Source: Pyrrhoderma lamaoense (Eukaryota > Basidiomycota > Agaricomycetes > Hymenochaetales > Hymenochaetaceae). From it: 64,000 bases of DNA. The stretch spans positions 806,001-870,000 of the forward strand of contig NBAZ01000007.1 in NCBI GenBank assembly GCA_002794735.1, given 5' to 3'. Positions 13,498-25,122 of the stretch are shown here, in pieces (positions within the stretch are counted from its first letter, which is position 1; each line of letters starts with the position of its first letter). A program made the position numbers and the translations under genes. The notes beneath the pieces are model-generated. The model saw nothing but the letters and a program-made list of their open reading frames with translations. It was not told the origin of the DNA and made no database searches.

Positions 13498-15659
13498 ATG
13501 CCCGATTTGCTCGCAACAGATGGTCTGACTGTCGCCCTCGGTCTGGCTGCTGCTAGTGCATTTCTGTTGCATTCACTCCTTTCTCCCAGTCTCTCGTTCA
13601 TCCTATTCTCCTCGGAAGACAGAGTGACGTAGACCGTGTACGAAAGCCCGGTGAAAGTGCACTGTACAGAAATTATGGAACTACTCTAATGTCCAGGGTA
13701 TGTGACTTGAATGGATGTGTAGAACCATGGAACTGAGATGCCCTTCTGGTAGCTGCCTCCAAGACCTGCTGAAGGGATTCGAACGCTGATGGATCTCATC
13801 AAATCTGATTTCTCCGGAAACCGTTCTTTATGGGGGACAAGGGTCTGTCTAAACATACTCTCAATGTGTGATTAGTGCTCAGCATATGTTCTTTAGCTAA
13901 CAAATGATCAATTAAATCAACGAATCAATTCGTTGGGAGTTGGACTTGTTCGCATTGCTGGCTTACAGCCTAAGGAATCGAACGTTTTGCTGCTTTTAAA
14001 TGATAGCTTAGGTATGTCCCAAAAGGTTCTCAGTATGAACAGGCTACTTAAACATCCCTCTAGATTTCTTAGTTGCAGATCTTGCATTGGCTTCCCGATC
14101 TATTCCCTCACTTACAATTTCTTCTTTGACTCTACTATCTGCTGTACTTGATGCCCAGCCCCCAAGTGCTATCATTGTACACCTAGATTTTCTCCCCCGA
14201 CTCCTCGAACAAATTGCTGAGAACCATGACTATACTCACCATACGCTTATTCTTGTTGGTGAAGGTGATTTACCGGCAGTCTTGAACAAACTACAGATCA
14301 AAATTGTCTGGTTAGCAGACTTAGAAAGGCAGGGCAATAAATCAGACCCATTCCAGCCTCCCCAAATTGGTGCGTCATGATAGAAAACTGTGCAATGTTT
14401 CTTCTAAGCAATGTATTTAGCGCCCTCTGATATTTTTTCTGTATCATTTTATCCGGGTCCTAATAATGAATTGAAGGCAACTCAAATGACTCATGAGGTA
14501 TTCTTATAGCGTTACTATCACAAACCTCTGCTCATAGAGACATATTCAGAATATTACAGCTGGTGTTACTGCTACCCGTGCTCTACTCCCCTTCAGTGGT
14601 GGAGTCACTTCGTCTGATAGTATCCTTTCGTCTCATCCCATGTCAACTCCATATGGGCGTGCCATTGCATATATTGCTATATTCGAGGGTGCTCACATAA
14701 GTGCATCTTCATCGGCAAAAATATTCATAACAGAAGATGGTTCGTCTACCAGACCCCGTGCATCAGTTGGTTAAATTTAAGCACCCATTCTAGCTGTACG
14801 GAATAGCAATGATATCTTGAAGGATTTTGAATCACGGGATACGTCTATTTCACTTGCATTCTTGTGTGTATAACTTTGTGCCTCCAATAAAAGCGTCTCC
14901 CTGACTGACGAGGACCTGTAGGACACCTTTACAGCTGAATGAAATTGTTTCTAGCATACTAGCGAAGTCGAAGAAGTCCTTGCTATTCCCCCTTGCATGG
15001 CGGCATAAATTATCTCATATACAACAAGGGTTTTTAAGTAAAGATAGCTACTGGGATAGGACATATTTCTCTGATGCACGTAGCGCAATATTGAAAAAGA
15101 ACGCCGAAAGCCTTCGTGCAGTGATAGTAAGTGGAGGTACGTGTATCATGGTATCCAGAGTTACACGGGTGCATATTCAAATAGATACAAAAATCTAGGC
15201 AATGTCGACGCTAAGTCCCTTACTCCAGCACGCATCGCTCTGTCTGTCCCTATAGTGAATGTCCACGAACACCCACTTGTCTCAGGCCCTGTGTTTTTCT
15301 CTCATCCCCTTGACTTCCAAATTTTTGAACCCAATCATGACTCGGCTACACCGCAGTTTGAGGGAATCGCCCATGTTGGACCCCCTTCGATAAATATTGA
15401 AGCTAAGCTACTCGAAGTCAATGATGCATCTATAGAATCTGGAGCAGACCCAATTGGCGAGGTGTGTTTGATATGGTAGCTAAGAGACATGCGAATTTAC
15501 TGATAAATGCGGCAGGTTGTTGTACGAGGTCCATCTGTCACGTTCCCCTTGGAAGAAGGGCGTCGTGATCCCAACGGCTGGGTACGCCTCGAGGAATCTG
15601 CATTGATTCAAGCAAATGGATCGTTTAAAGTTATTCCGTCAACAAAATTCTTCAGTTAA
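13498..15659 (+). CDS. Acyl-CoA-synthetase-like (AMP-binding family) protein, probably catalytically degenerate
   Basis: The start at 13498 gives a short hydrophobic N-terminal segment (~residues 9-30, GLTVALGLAAASAFLLHSLL), possibly a membrane anchor. Then come VRKPGESALYRNYG, SLWGTRL..., NSLGVGLVRIAGLQP and LLLNDSLDFLVADLALASRSIPSLTISS, the N-terminal fold of long-chain acyl-CoA synthetases. The usual P-loop (YTSGTTGxPKG type) is replaced by SVSFYPGPNNELKATQMTHENI. After RAVIVSGG, where GYGLTE is expected, there is NVDAKSLTPARIALSVP. The C-terminal GWxxTGD is replaced by NGWVRLEESALIQANGS and the protein ends soon after, without the final AMP-binding subdomain. It therefore probably does not adenylate fatty acids; a regulatory or structural role is inference. 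One base seems missing at 13597-13598 (SLSF/HPILLGRQS). Confidence 0.75.
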
Positions 15660-16012
15660 AACCCCTAAGAGAGAATGTAGTATGTTTCAGAGTTAAAATA
15701 TTTTATCTATACAAACACTATGTTTATCTTTGTACCCGATGGAAATATATAATTATTATTCGCATAGGCGTGTAATCAGATGTTGTCTCTTTTGGGGGCT
15801 TATAATGAGATGAACGCGTGACACGTGATGTGGTTGTGTCTGTGCTAAATTCGGTCGGTATCTGGCACAGCCACAAGGATGTATATTACGCATAAATACG
15901 CCGCGTCTATGGACCGCTGACCCACATAACGCCCCATTTAGCTCTTGTTGGTCTCATCCCACTCCAATCTTCACACTACCACTTCCAATAACTTTTCCTC
16001 AACCCTTTATCA
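15660..16012. promoter_or_regulatory. Upstream region of histone H1 copy 2
   Basis: 353 bases holding the 3' UTR of the acyl-CoA-synthetase-like gene and the H1 promoter. ACGCGT at 15814-15819 is followed at once by CACGTG at 15822-15827, about 190 bases before the start codon. No exon is visible. Confidence 0.45.
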
Positions 16013-16982
16013 ATGTCTTCTACTGAAGCTCCTGCCTCCGCACCGGTATCCAAGGCTAAGTCTCCTGCAAAGGAAAAGAAAGCCACAAAGGAGAAAAAAA
16101 CCACTACCCCTAAAACCAAGAAAGCCGCTCCAGCCAAGAAGGATGCCGCGCATCCAGCATGGAAGGATATCATCAAGGTATGTTATATTAATCTGGGGTT
16201 CATTTTTAATCTAACTAGTTTATCCTCGTTGTTGGTTCACTATAGGAATGTATCACTGAAAACAGCTCTGAGTCTCGAAACGGTGTTTCTCGTGCAACTA
16301 TCAAGAGGTTCGCGGAAGAGAAATATAAGATCGATGTCGTCGGCCTCAACCTCTCTATGTTGAACCGTGCTATCACCCACGGCGCGGAGAAGGGTATATT
16401 TGTCTTACCTAAGGGGCCCTCCGGAAAGGTCAAACTTGCTCCAAAGCCCAAGGCGAATGTATCTGCAAAGGAGGTCTGTATTAATTCAGCGGCTCTCCCG
16501 TGATTATATGCTGATCAGTTTTATAGAACACCAAACCCGCAGCGCCCGCTTCCAAATCAAAGGCTAAAGCTGCTCCTGCTAAGCCTACCACTACCAAGAA
16601 GACTGCCGCAAAAGCGTCTTCCAAGACTGTCCCTGCAAAGAAGGAGGCCGCACCCGCTCCTAAGGCAAAGGCTGCCAAGAAAGCTGCACCAGCCAAGAAG
16701 CCTGCTACAACGAAAGCAGCCGCTGCTAAAAAGACTAAGGCTGCAGCTGCACCGGCCAAGAAAGCTAGTACTAAGAAGAGTGAGACGAAGAAGGTAAGTT
16801 TTACCTTTTGATTTGACTTTTATTTCTTATTTATACCTTACTCTTCGTAGGCTGCTGCAAAGACCGCTGCCGTCAAGTCAAAGGCTAAGACAACGACCAA
16901 GGCTGCCCCCGCATCAAAGTCGAAACCGGTGTCAAAACCAGCATCGAAATCAAAGCCAACATCTAAGAAAGCAAAAGCATGA
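16013..16982 (+). CDS. Linker histone H1 (copy 2)
   Basis: MSSTEAPASAPVSKAKSPAK starts at 16013. The globular H15 domain follows: HPAWKDIIK, intron, ECITENSESRNGVSRATIKRFAE, LNRAITHGAEKGIFVLPKG and PSGKVKLAPKPK. A Lys/Ala/Pro tail in three exons ends KKAKA-stop at 16982. Introns interrupt at 16176-16245, ~16474-16526 and 16793-16850. The reading frame is intact. The ITHGAEKGIF...LPKGPSGKVKL core is almost the same as in copy 1, so the two are paralogues lying 3.2 kb apart in opposite orientation. Chromatin compaction is the known role of the family. Confidence 0.95.
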
Positions 16983-17172
16983 ATCTAGTGTATCCGGCTT
17001 CGCTTCTATATCTCCGATTGCTTTGTATCCTTGATGTCTGTACTAGTATGTATTATTATTGACCCGCGTCTTCTTGCTTTCTTCTTCTACCTTATGCCAT
17101 ATCCATATCTCTTATCTCTGGTTATCTGTAAAGTCCAATTTTCGTGCGACACAGTAATAGAATTTAATTGCA

Positions 17173-18400
17173 CTACGACACGATACATGCAACGCTACCT
17201 AGTTGCCGTCTGATATCTTGAAAGTCAACATCGTGTGCTATGAAGTTGTACTGAGTCATTGTCTGCGTAGTAGTAGTAAACTGTCGACTCACAGTCTTCA
17301 ACTTCTCCCCATTTTTCTATTTGACTATTAACTTCTACATGAGCGGCTTGAGCAGCTTGTTCTACATTAATCTTGCCTCGTATAAGAGCCAGCGCTATTA
17401 AGAATGATTTTGTAGTGTAAGTTGCTCTCTCCATGGCTGTAGTAAAACATGAAACGTTAAGTGTTTCTTTCGGTGAGTTCGAATGTAATCGAATGACGTA
17501 CCAGCTAGCTGCCATTCGTCAAAGGACCTGAGAACATTTGCAAGACGGGCCTTTGTCTCAGATGATTGGTCTGTGCCGAGGATGGATCTGTGAATCGTAA
17601 TCTCTACATTGAGATCTCTCTCGGCCCATTCTAAAATGGGATTCCAGTGTAAGTCTTGGAGTCTAACCAGCGCAGATGGTTTGTCTTCATGGAAACTGAG
17701 TTGGTAGATGAGAGGAGTGCCGACGAAGCATAAATATGGAAGGACAAACCAGATTGTGTCCGTCTCGAAGTATTTCAGTAGTGAAGCACCAACTTCCTCC
17801 CTTGTCTGTTCCTCACGCAGTGAGTCGATAGCTCGGCTTGCAAGACTAGTCTTAGAGAAGGGAGGAGATTTAGAGAGTTGGCTAGACCGGCAAGCAACAA
17901 ACATGCTAGTTGGTGATTAGTACACGTACCACAGGTAAAGCATGGGCTTTGAGAACTTTCTCTTGATTTTCCCATTCGTTTGCAATGAGAGTTGCTACAA
18001 GACGTTTCTTATGCGGGACGATGAGAGCGTTCCCTGATGGTGTCTTCAGTGTACGTCGGTCAAGTGTAACTGCGAGTCCGTCTAAAAATAAATTCGTGAG
18101 ATGTTTAGAGAGGTGCATGTAGGGCTTAGAACGAGGTGTGCATACCTGGTCTAGACTCGATACCGACTGCCTTCCAAAACCTTTTCAGGGTAGCCTCCGC
18201 TCCTGTACGATATGATTTTTAGCACGTTTTCAGCGTTGAGCTAAGGGTGGGTATTTGGACATACGATTTGTTGCAGTCACGGGCGTTCCATCGGCGCTTG
18301 TAGCGTATGTGCGTCGTGGTGAGGCTGGTTGAGAAGTCAGCCTACAGATGAAGGATAGAGGCTTAGAGCGGATGAAAGTTGCCCTGCAAGCCATCACCAT
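17173..18400 (-). CDS. ATP12: Mitochondrial F1-ATPase assembly chaperone Atp12
   Basis: Binds F1 alpha subunit in the mitochondrial matrix during ATP synthase assembly. The start at 18400 (a second Met follows at 18394) opens with an Arg/Ser-rich presequence (MVMACRATFIRSKPLSF). Then come RFWKAVGIESR, LAVTLDRRTLKTPSGN and LIVPHKKRLVATLIANEWENQ, the family signature, TDTIWFF, WNPILEWAERDL, and SFLIALALIRGKINVEQAAQAA. The last exon, after an intron at ~17218-17280, encodes HDVDFQDIRRQLGS and the stop at 17173. All expected blocks are present in order. It is head-to-head with MSH3. Confidence 0.92.
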
Positions 18401-18621
18401 TACAGGAACACTTTCATCGAGCTACTTGACTTTTTGGAAAGGTAAAAAATGTGGCACATGACTTGCACGTGATTCTGTGTCTATGGCGCAAAAGTAAAAG
18501 GAACAACTGAATTTGAAATTCAGATTACAAGCGCTTCATTCTTTGAAGTTGATAAGTTGAATCTATACTGTGAGGTGTTCATACACACACTCATTTTCTC
18601 CGCTGAAGCCTCACTATCTCC
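18401..18621. promoter_or_regulatory. Divergent ATP12 / MSH3 promoter
   Basis: This 221-base region lies between opposite start codons. It has a CACGTG at 18466-18471 and a GGCGCAAAA at ~18484. Functional assignment is only inferred. Confidence 0.35.
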
Positions 18622-21600
18622 ATGGTAAAATCACCCTCGAAGGGTCAGCAACAACAAACAATATCCTCCTTTTTTCAATCCCAGGGTTCTCCTTCAAAGC
18701 ATTTCCGAGTGTCCTCGGGTCTTACCTCAGAATCTGTGAAACGTACCGCCAACTCTGCTTTCGTTGACCTTACCCTGAGTGATACAGAAGATGAAGCCCC
18801 ACCGCTTAAAAAACATAAAGCACCATCTAAACCTCCTGGTCATGCCTCTGACTTGAACAATGTGTCGAGCTCGAAGAGTATCTTTCAGCCGGACCTATCA
18901 AACCCTCTACATGATGAATTAGCTCTAGCTTCTAGTAGTAGAGGTGATCCCACTCCACTCACTGATAGGATGCCACAAACTCCCGTACGTCCACTTCAAA
19001 AGTATGGATACAATTCTACACAACCTGCTGTGGATGAACACATCACCCCTGAGGAAGTACAAGCAAAGAAGGCCAGAAGAGAGGCATTCAGACGTAAATT
19101 AGTTGCTAGCAATAGCGTACTGAACGAAAAACAATTAATCTCGGCACCGGGAGAATCAATCCATTCCCTTTCAGACAATGTTTTGGATATAGACAAAATA
19201 GAAAATATCAGACTCCGAGACGGCAATGAGAGTGATTTAGAGGAAAGTGACTGCGATCTTAGCGCGTTTGCTTCAATGACTTCGAAGGCTTTTGCTTTCA
19301 CTGGAAAGAAAGGGAAAGGGAAAGCAGATAACGAAAAGGCCGATACTATTAAGCGGAAAAAGAAGGATAAAGAAGAGGTTGGACCCTCTGGACAGACTTA
19401 TACTCCACTCGAGAAACAGGCATGTCTTATCTCCCGACTCAGTTATGCATGCGACTCTCAAAAGAAAAGAATGCTTAACGTAAATCTAGGTTTTAGCTTT
19501 GAAGAAAAAATACCCGGATGCTATACTCATGATTGAAGTTGGTTACAAATATAGATTCTTTGGTGAAGATGCTCGAGTAAGCGTTGTCTTAAGTTTTAGG
19601 TATGCACAATTATGTATGACTTATACCCTCTGATGCAGATAGCAAGTGAACTTCTCAACATAGCTCACTTTCCCGATCGAAACTTCCTTACTGCAGGGAT
19701 TCCTGCTCATAGACGAGATATTCATCTTAAAAGGTACAGTACATGTAGTACTTTTCTTATTCGAACCCCATTTTAATGGCATGTAGGCTACTTTCACATG
19801 GATACAAGGTAATTTAGGACCCTCTTTTCATCAAAGTGAGGCTAACTTCTAACAAAGGTCGGGGTGATTGGACAAATAGAGACTGCAGCATTGAAGAAAA
19901 CTTCAGATAACCGAAACAATCCATTTGAGCGTGAACTCACTCATATGTATACAGCGGCGACGTGCGTTTGAGTATACACCTCATTAAGATTAAGTTACTG
20001 AAACGTGTGTTCTAGATATATCGAAGAGCTTGAAGCTGAGGATGATTCACGTGTAGTTCCTCCAGTATTTATGTGTATTGCAGAGGGTATGCTTGGTGGC
20101 ATGGGTGTTGATGAGAGAGTTTCGGTTAGCCTCGTTGCGGTTACTCCAAGTACGGGAGAAGTAGTATGGGATGAATTTGAAGATGGATTCATGAGAAGTG
20201 AACTAGAAGTATGTATATGTCACTTCATTTGTTTCAGATTTACTATCACATCTAACTATGTGTCTCATCTAAGACAAGACTAGCTCATGTCCGCCCATCA
20301 GAACTTCTTATATCGAGTCACAAGCTAAGTAGAATCTCTGAGAAAGTGCTAGGTCATCATGCAAAGTAAGTTCTATCATACACAATGACACTAGATCACT
20401 CAAGCTGGACTCTCAGGGAAGCGTCATCAAAAGAAGTGGCCCGAGATCGAATTCGCTTAGAACGATACAAGAAAGACGTATCCTATACTGAAGCATTCCA
20501 AAATCTGAAGGACTTCTACTCTCAAAAAAGCTTGCGAAATGCCTCGGAAAACTTCAAGTCTGGGCGTCTATTGGCTAACATATCAGATCTTCCTAAGAGA
20601 GTTGTCATCACACTCTCCCACAGTCTTGATTATTTGAAGTCATTTGATTTAGCTGAGGTTCTCACTCAAACCCAATTTTTCACAAAATTTACAGAGAGGC
20701 AACACATGCTCCTGAATGCTAACACATTATCAAATCTGTAAGCCTTTTATCGACTTTCATGGTGTAAATACTTATATAGGACTGTTACAAAAAGGGAGAT
20801 ATACCGAAATCAGACTGACTTCACTGAGAAGGGTTCTTTGATATGGGCAATCAATCGAACAAAAACACCGTTTGGGTCCAGGCTATTACGTTCCTGGATT
20901 GGTCGACCCCTTACGGATATAACGTACATACCCTTTACCACTCATAACCCTTATGAATATCTTTGCTTACGACAATAAACACACAGGACTCTGAGAAGTA
21001 GAGTAGAAGCAGTTGAAACAATCATTTCTGTAGAGGAATATAACTGTAGAGATAGGTTACTCAAGCTCCGTGAGCTGTTGAAGAGTCTGGGTTCAATTGA
21101 TCTGGCAAAGGGTCTCAGTCGTATTCAATATTCTAAAGTCATTAACTTCCCTATTACTCTTGTTGTGATTCAACTGACGTCATCTATCTAAAAGTGTACA
21201 CCTAAAGAACTCGCAAAACTAACAAGGGCATTTATCAAGATTGGGGATGCTTTCAATGCGTTTGACACGCCGGAGGATGTAGGGTTTTCCTCACCGATAC
21301 TAAATAACATCATCTCCACCTTACCCAAAGCCCGGGGACCAGTTAAGAGCATTTATGCGAGTATTAACCTGAAAAAGGCCGAGGAAGATAAACGAGTGGG
21401 TGCCATACTTCTTCAAAACGTCAGAGAACTGAGTCCCAAAATCTTATCTAGGATGAATTGTGGAATGACCCCGATAAATACCCTAATATCGATGACACTA
21501 AAATGGTTAGTTATCAGATAAACGCTTAGAAGTCCATTGCTTACAACCTATTATACCGGATTAGGCCATTGTAACCGTTGAAACTGAGCTAGATGACCAT

Positions 21601-23213
21601 CTTAGGACGAGTAAGTAATTTCATGATTTTTTGATTGCCTTTTTTTAGGTCTAAGTTGTGGTATCATAACCAACTATATCTATAGTTCGTAAAATACTTA
21701 AAAAGCCTACTGCTTCTTACTTAACAGTTAATCAGGACGAGGTCTGTTGGTTTACTGCCCCTTTACTTAAATATGGTCTTATACCTTTTAATTCACAAAT
21801 AGTATCTTATTGAAATCCGAAAAGATGAGAAAAGGGAAATCCCTGCGAATTGGGAAGTAGTCTCGAGGTAATCTTTCATTTATTTTCGTCCGCAGATACC
21901 AAGTAATTAACATATCTTATCCTAGTCTCAAATATGTCCGTCGGTATCGCACTCCAGAAGTAAGGAAGTTACTTCAGGAGCGTGCTCAATATCAAGAGAA
22001 GTTAGAAGCCGAAGCCAATCAAGCTTATCTTTCTTTCTTGTCGGAAATTATAGATGAATATTATGTGACGTTGAGAAATGTTATAAATTGCTTGGCTACT
22101 GCAGATTGTCTTTTCAGTATGGCGGAATTGGCGTCTCAGAGCGATTATGTGAAGCCCGAGTTTGTGGAGTCGACGTCGGACGTGCTCGAAATAGTAGATG
22201 GGCGGCATCCTATGGTAGAGCTTCTGAGATCTGATCCTTTTGTGCCAAATTCTATCTGTGTCGGAGGGAAGGATACCAAAACAAAGATTATCACTGGTCC
22301 TAATATGGGTGGGAAAAGCTCGGCTGTGAGGATGGTAGCTCTTATCGCGCTTTTAGCACAAATAGGCTCATATGTTCCTGCATCGTCCGTGAGGCTACGT
22401 CCTCTTGATGCCATACTCACACGAATGGGGGGTGAGGATCTTTCTATAAGTCAATGCAATTGGATCGAGGATCGAATAACTGAAATTGTTGTATATAGCG
22501 TCGGATGACTTGGCTCGAGGAAGGTCTACTTTTATGGTGGAAATGTCAGAAACAAGTGATATTCTGCACAGTGCTACTAGTAGAAGTCTAGTTGTCCTTG
22601 ATGAGCTTGGGAGAGGAAGTTCTACATTTGACGGGGTGCGTCTTTTTGTTTGTTGCAAGGATATATGGTGTTTGGATGCTCATTCTCTTGTAGATGGCGA
22701 TTGCAGGTGCTACACTTGAACATCTTATCGAAAAAGTTAATTGCAAAACACTCTTCATAACGCACTACCCTGTAGTCGCAAATAACGCTGAACGCAAACA
22801 CCCGGATAAAGTATCGAATATTCATATGGGCTTTACAGAAGATTCGCCTATTGACGGACGAACGGTCCTTACGTTTTTGTACAAACTCACTAAAGGTATC
22901 TCTTCCGGTTCATATGGAATAGAATGTGCTAGACTTGCAGGAATTGAAGAAACCCTTCTTGAAAAAGCTGGAGAAAAGGCCGAGGAGATGCAGAAGATGG
23001 TGAAGGATCGAGGAAGGTTAAATAGGTAATGTCTATCAATTTTATTATCAATTAGTTGGAAAGAAATTTGATGAAGCTGACAGACTGTTTTTTAGAGCAA
23101 GGAAGGTATTGATGTCTCTTCACTCGTTACAGTTTAATGCGAAGGAAGGGAAGAGAAACTGCTTGCATACTCTCCGTAGGGTAATGGAGCTTCAAGGAAT
23201 TAACTATCAATAA
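18622..23213 (+). CDS. MSH3: DNA mismatch repair protein Msh3 (MutS family)
   Basis: Partner of Msh2 in MutS-beta, which recognises insertion/deletion loops. A PCNA-binding box (QQTISSFF) lies near residue 15. A disordered Ser/Lys-rich region follows. The mismatch-binding domain reads [23 protein letters not shown], then [15 protein letters not shown] type sequence. The connector and lever domains run through ~21,600. The ATPase has Walker [11 protein letters not shown] (~22294-22323), [18 protein letters not shown], Walker [18 protein letters not shown] and LFITHYP. The end, LQGINYQ-stop, is at 23213. It is Msh3 rather than Msh6 by [14 protein letters not shown] and the short N-terminus. The first intron, 19420-19489, has a GC donor. 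The apparent frame breaks near 21399 and 22440 are ordinary introns. No frameshift is needed. Confidence 0.93.
19420..19489 (+). other. GC-AG intron in MSH3
   Basis: Exon 1 ends ...TPLEKQ (cag at 19417-19419), directly followed by gcatgt. The exon resumes at 19490 with [11 protein letters not shown], exactly the Msh3 continuation. No GT in reach gives the right frame. The 70-nt intron has a cttaac branch-site candidate 15-20 bases before its tag acceptor. Confidence 0.75.
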
Positions 23214-23487
23214 TAATACAAACATAATGGCTCCATCATTGCATTGTTTCCTGGTTTTCATCTGTATTCATACTATCTGCTTATTTTACTTGTTTAAATT
23301 AGATCTTAGTATTCTGCGATTCTTATCGCATCTTGTACAATAATAAAAACATACGAAAACATGGAGACCATAAAGACACTAGAGCTACACAAGAAGCTGG
23401 ACAAGAAAGGAGGGGAGGAAGAAAAAGAAAAATCATATACATGTACACTGAAAGGAAAGTCACTGGCATTCGTTATCAACAAAAAAT

Positions 23488-24462
23488 TCATGGACTTGAA
23501 GAAGAACGTTTCGGCGACCCGATCGTTTCAGCATCTAATGCCCACACTTTTAACTGTTTCCATATGACCTCATAGGCGACGTTCTTCAATATTTGTTCCC
23601 TAGCTCTAGCTAATTCGATTACATGTCCGACTCCAAGTTGTTGTCCCTCGTCATGGGTTAATGGGTGTGGTCGGGTACATAGATCGTGGAAGCCCTTGAA
23701 CAACAATTCCTCAATTTGTAAACTCAAACCGTAGTGAACTAATTTCATCGTATCGGTTTCTTTGTTGAGGATGTGTTCAACTGCAGCTTTTCGAGTCACG
23801 GGGAAGTTCAGTTGAGATGAGACTTCTAGGAGAGACAACCATTCGAAGTCGGTAAACTCGGGTATAACGCCCAACTCACTACAATTACGGTGGTAATTAA
23901 TATAGTAGTATGGTATGGAACATAACGGAACAGAATAGAGATAAGTGGGATTAAGTAAGCTTATGGTAAAAGGACCGACAGTTGAATCATGGTGACTCAC
24001 GTTGGGTAGAGAATAGAGAGAAGGAGCTCAAAATGGTCGGACCTCACTTCAAGGAAGACATCCCATGATTGCTTGGTTTCCTTCTTTCGCTTATTACCGG
24101 GCATTAAGGCAGAAAGTTTCCCATTGAGTAGTGGAGAATGCTGTTTAAGTAGAGAGGCGTGAAGTTTATATCGGGAGCCTTCAACCTTACAAGTCGTATG
24201 TATACTGATTAGTTTATGGTACTGTGATGAAAGGACTTAGTATTGTGCGAATATTAACCTTTATGATGGCACTTCCGTCTTCAAACCAGTACTTATGGTT
24301 TATACTGGCAAGCGAAGTCGGAGAAAATCGTGAAAGGTCGTCTTGAAACAAAGTGTCTTCACCCATATCGAACGAGGACAATGATGAGCAAGTCGATGGT
24401 GGACTCGTGTCAAGGGAGATAAGAGAATTCGCGGGTGAAGGGAGGAAGGCGTAGTCCATCAT
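23488..24462 (-). CDS. BTB/POZ domain protein (copy 1)
   Basis: The start at 24462 gives MMDYAFLPSPANSL, a Ser/Asp-rich lead, then the POZ fold entry INHKYWFEDGSAIIK, intron, VEGSRYKLHASLLKQHSPLLNGKLSA, and WDVFLEVRSDHFELLLS. A ~125-nt intron (about 23876-24002) is followed by VIPEFTDFEWLSLLEVSSQL and a helical region with LTHDEGQQLGVGHVIELARAREQI. It ends KRSSSSP at 23488. This arrangement (short N-terminus, one BTB, C-terminal helical extension) is common in the expanded BTB families of agaricomycetes. Its partner is unknown; BTB domains usually dimerise or recruit cullin-3. Confidence 0.8.
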
Positions 24463-25122
24463 ACAGCAGAAATGCAGAGGCAGATATATATACAGAATTA
24501 GGAGTCACAGGTTATATATATATAGATACATGTTATTCAATAAAGTTGGATAATTTGAGGGGCGATTGGATCTGAGGAGGTTAAAGAAAGCTCAAACCCA
24601 AAACGGGACTCAAGACATTGTGGTCTTAGGGGAAAATGATGAAGGGGAAAGCAATCATCGTGTTTGATAAGAAGATTGATCTTCGCTGGGCATATTCGCA
24701 CAGGTGGGTGTTTGGAGGATTTTACGACATACCTTGCGGGAGCTATGCAGGTAAAGTTCAAAAGATTTTGATATATAAGGATAGGAGAAGTATAGGCGCC
24801 CAGTCAACAACAAGGTTAGCGCTCAAGTAGGCGCTTAATCTTCAGCGTGTCCATGGCCGTAGCAAGGTTTTGACATCCAATGCGGTCTTACTACGGATCT
24901 ATGTGTACATTCTATAACGTATCCACCCAGCATTTCACCACGAGTAAGGCTGAAAATATCGTAGATAAACCTTATCCGCATCTTTGGGACGAAGGAAATA
25001 CAATAGCGGATTACAATCTTTGCTCTACCCAACTACAAGAAAAGAATTTTAATAAGTAGAGAGGTGTAATTTAATAAGTAAATAGAGATCACACTTGTGA
25101 ACTAGTCACAGGATATGTGCGA
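24463..25122. other. Intergenic region, BTB promoter and Pol5 3' flank
   Basis: 660 bases between two minus-strand genes. A short TA-repeat (about 24515-24527) lies within 70 bases upstream of the BTB start. No coding exon was recognised in either strand. Confidence 0.45.

Noticed and set aside
21390..21470. Second apparent frame break in MSH3
   Set aside because: A GT-AG intron (aaacga/gtgggt ... tctag/gatgaattg) restores [13 protein letters not shown].
22430..22510. Apparent frameshift in the MSH3 ATPase
   Set aside because: It is a normal intron: CGAATGGGGG/gtgagg ... tatatag/CGTCGGATGAC joins RMG to [10 protein letters not shown] exactly.
24515..24530. TA-dinucleotide repeat
   Set aside because: Only a few units; ordinary in AT-rich intergenic DNA.
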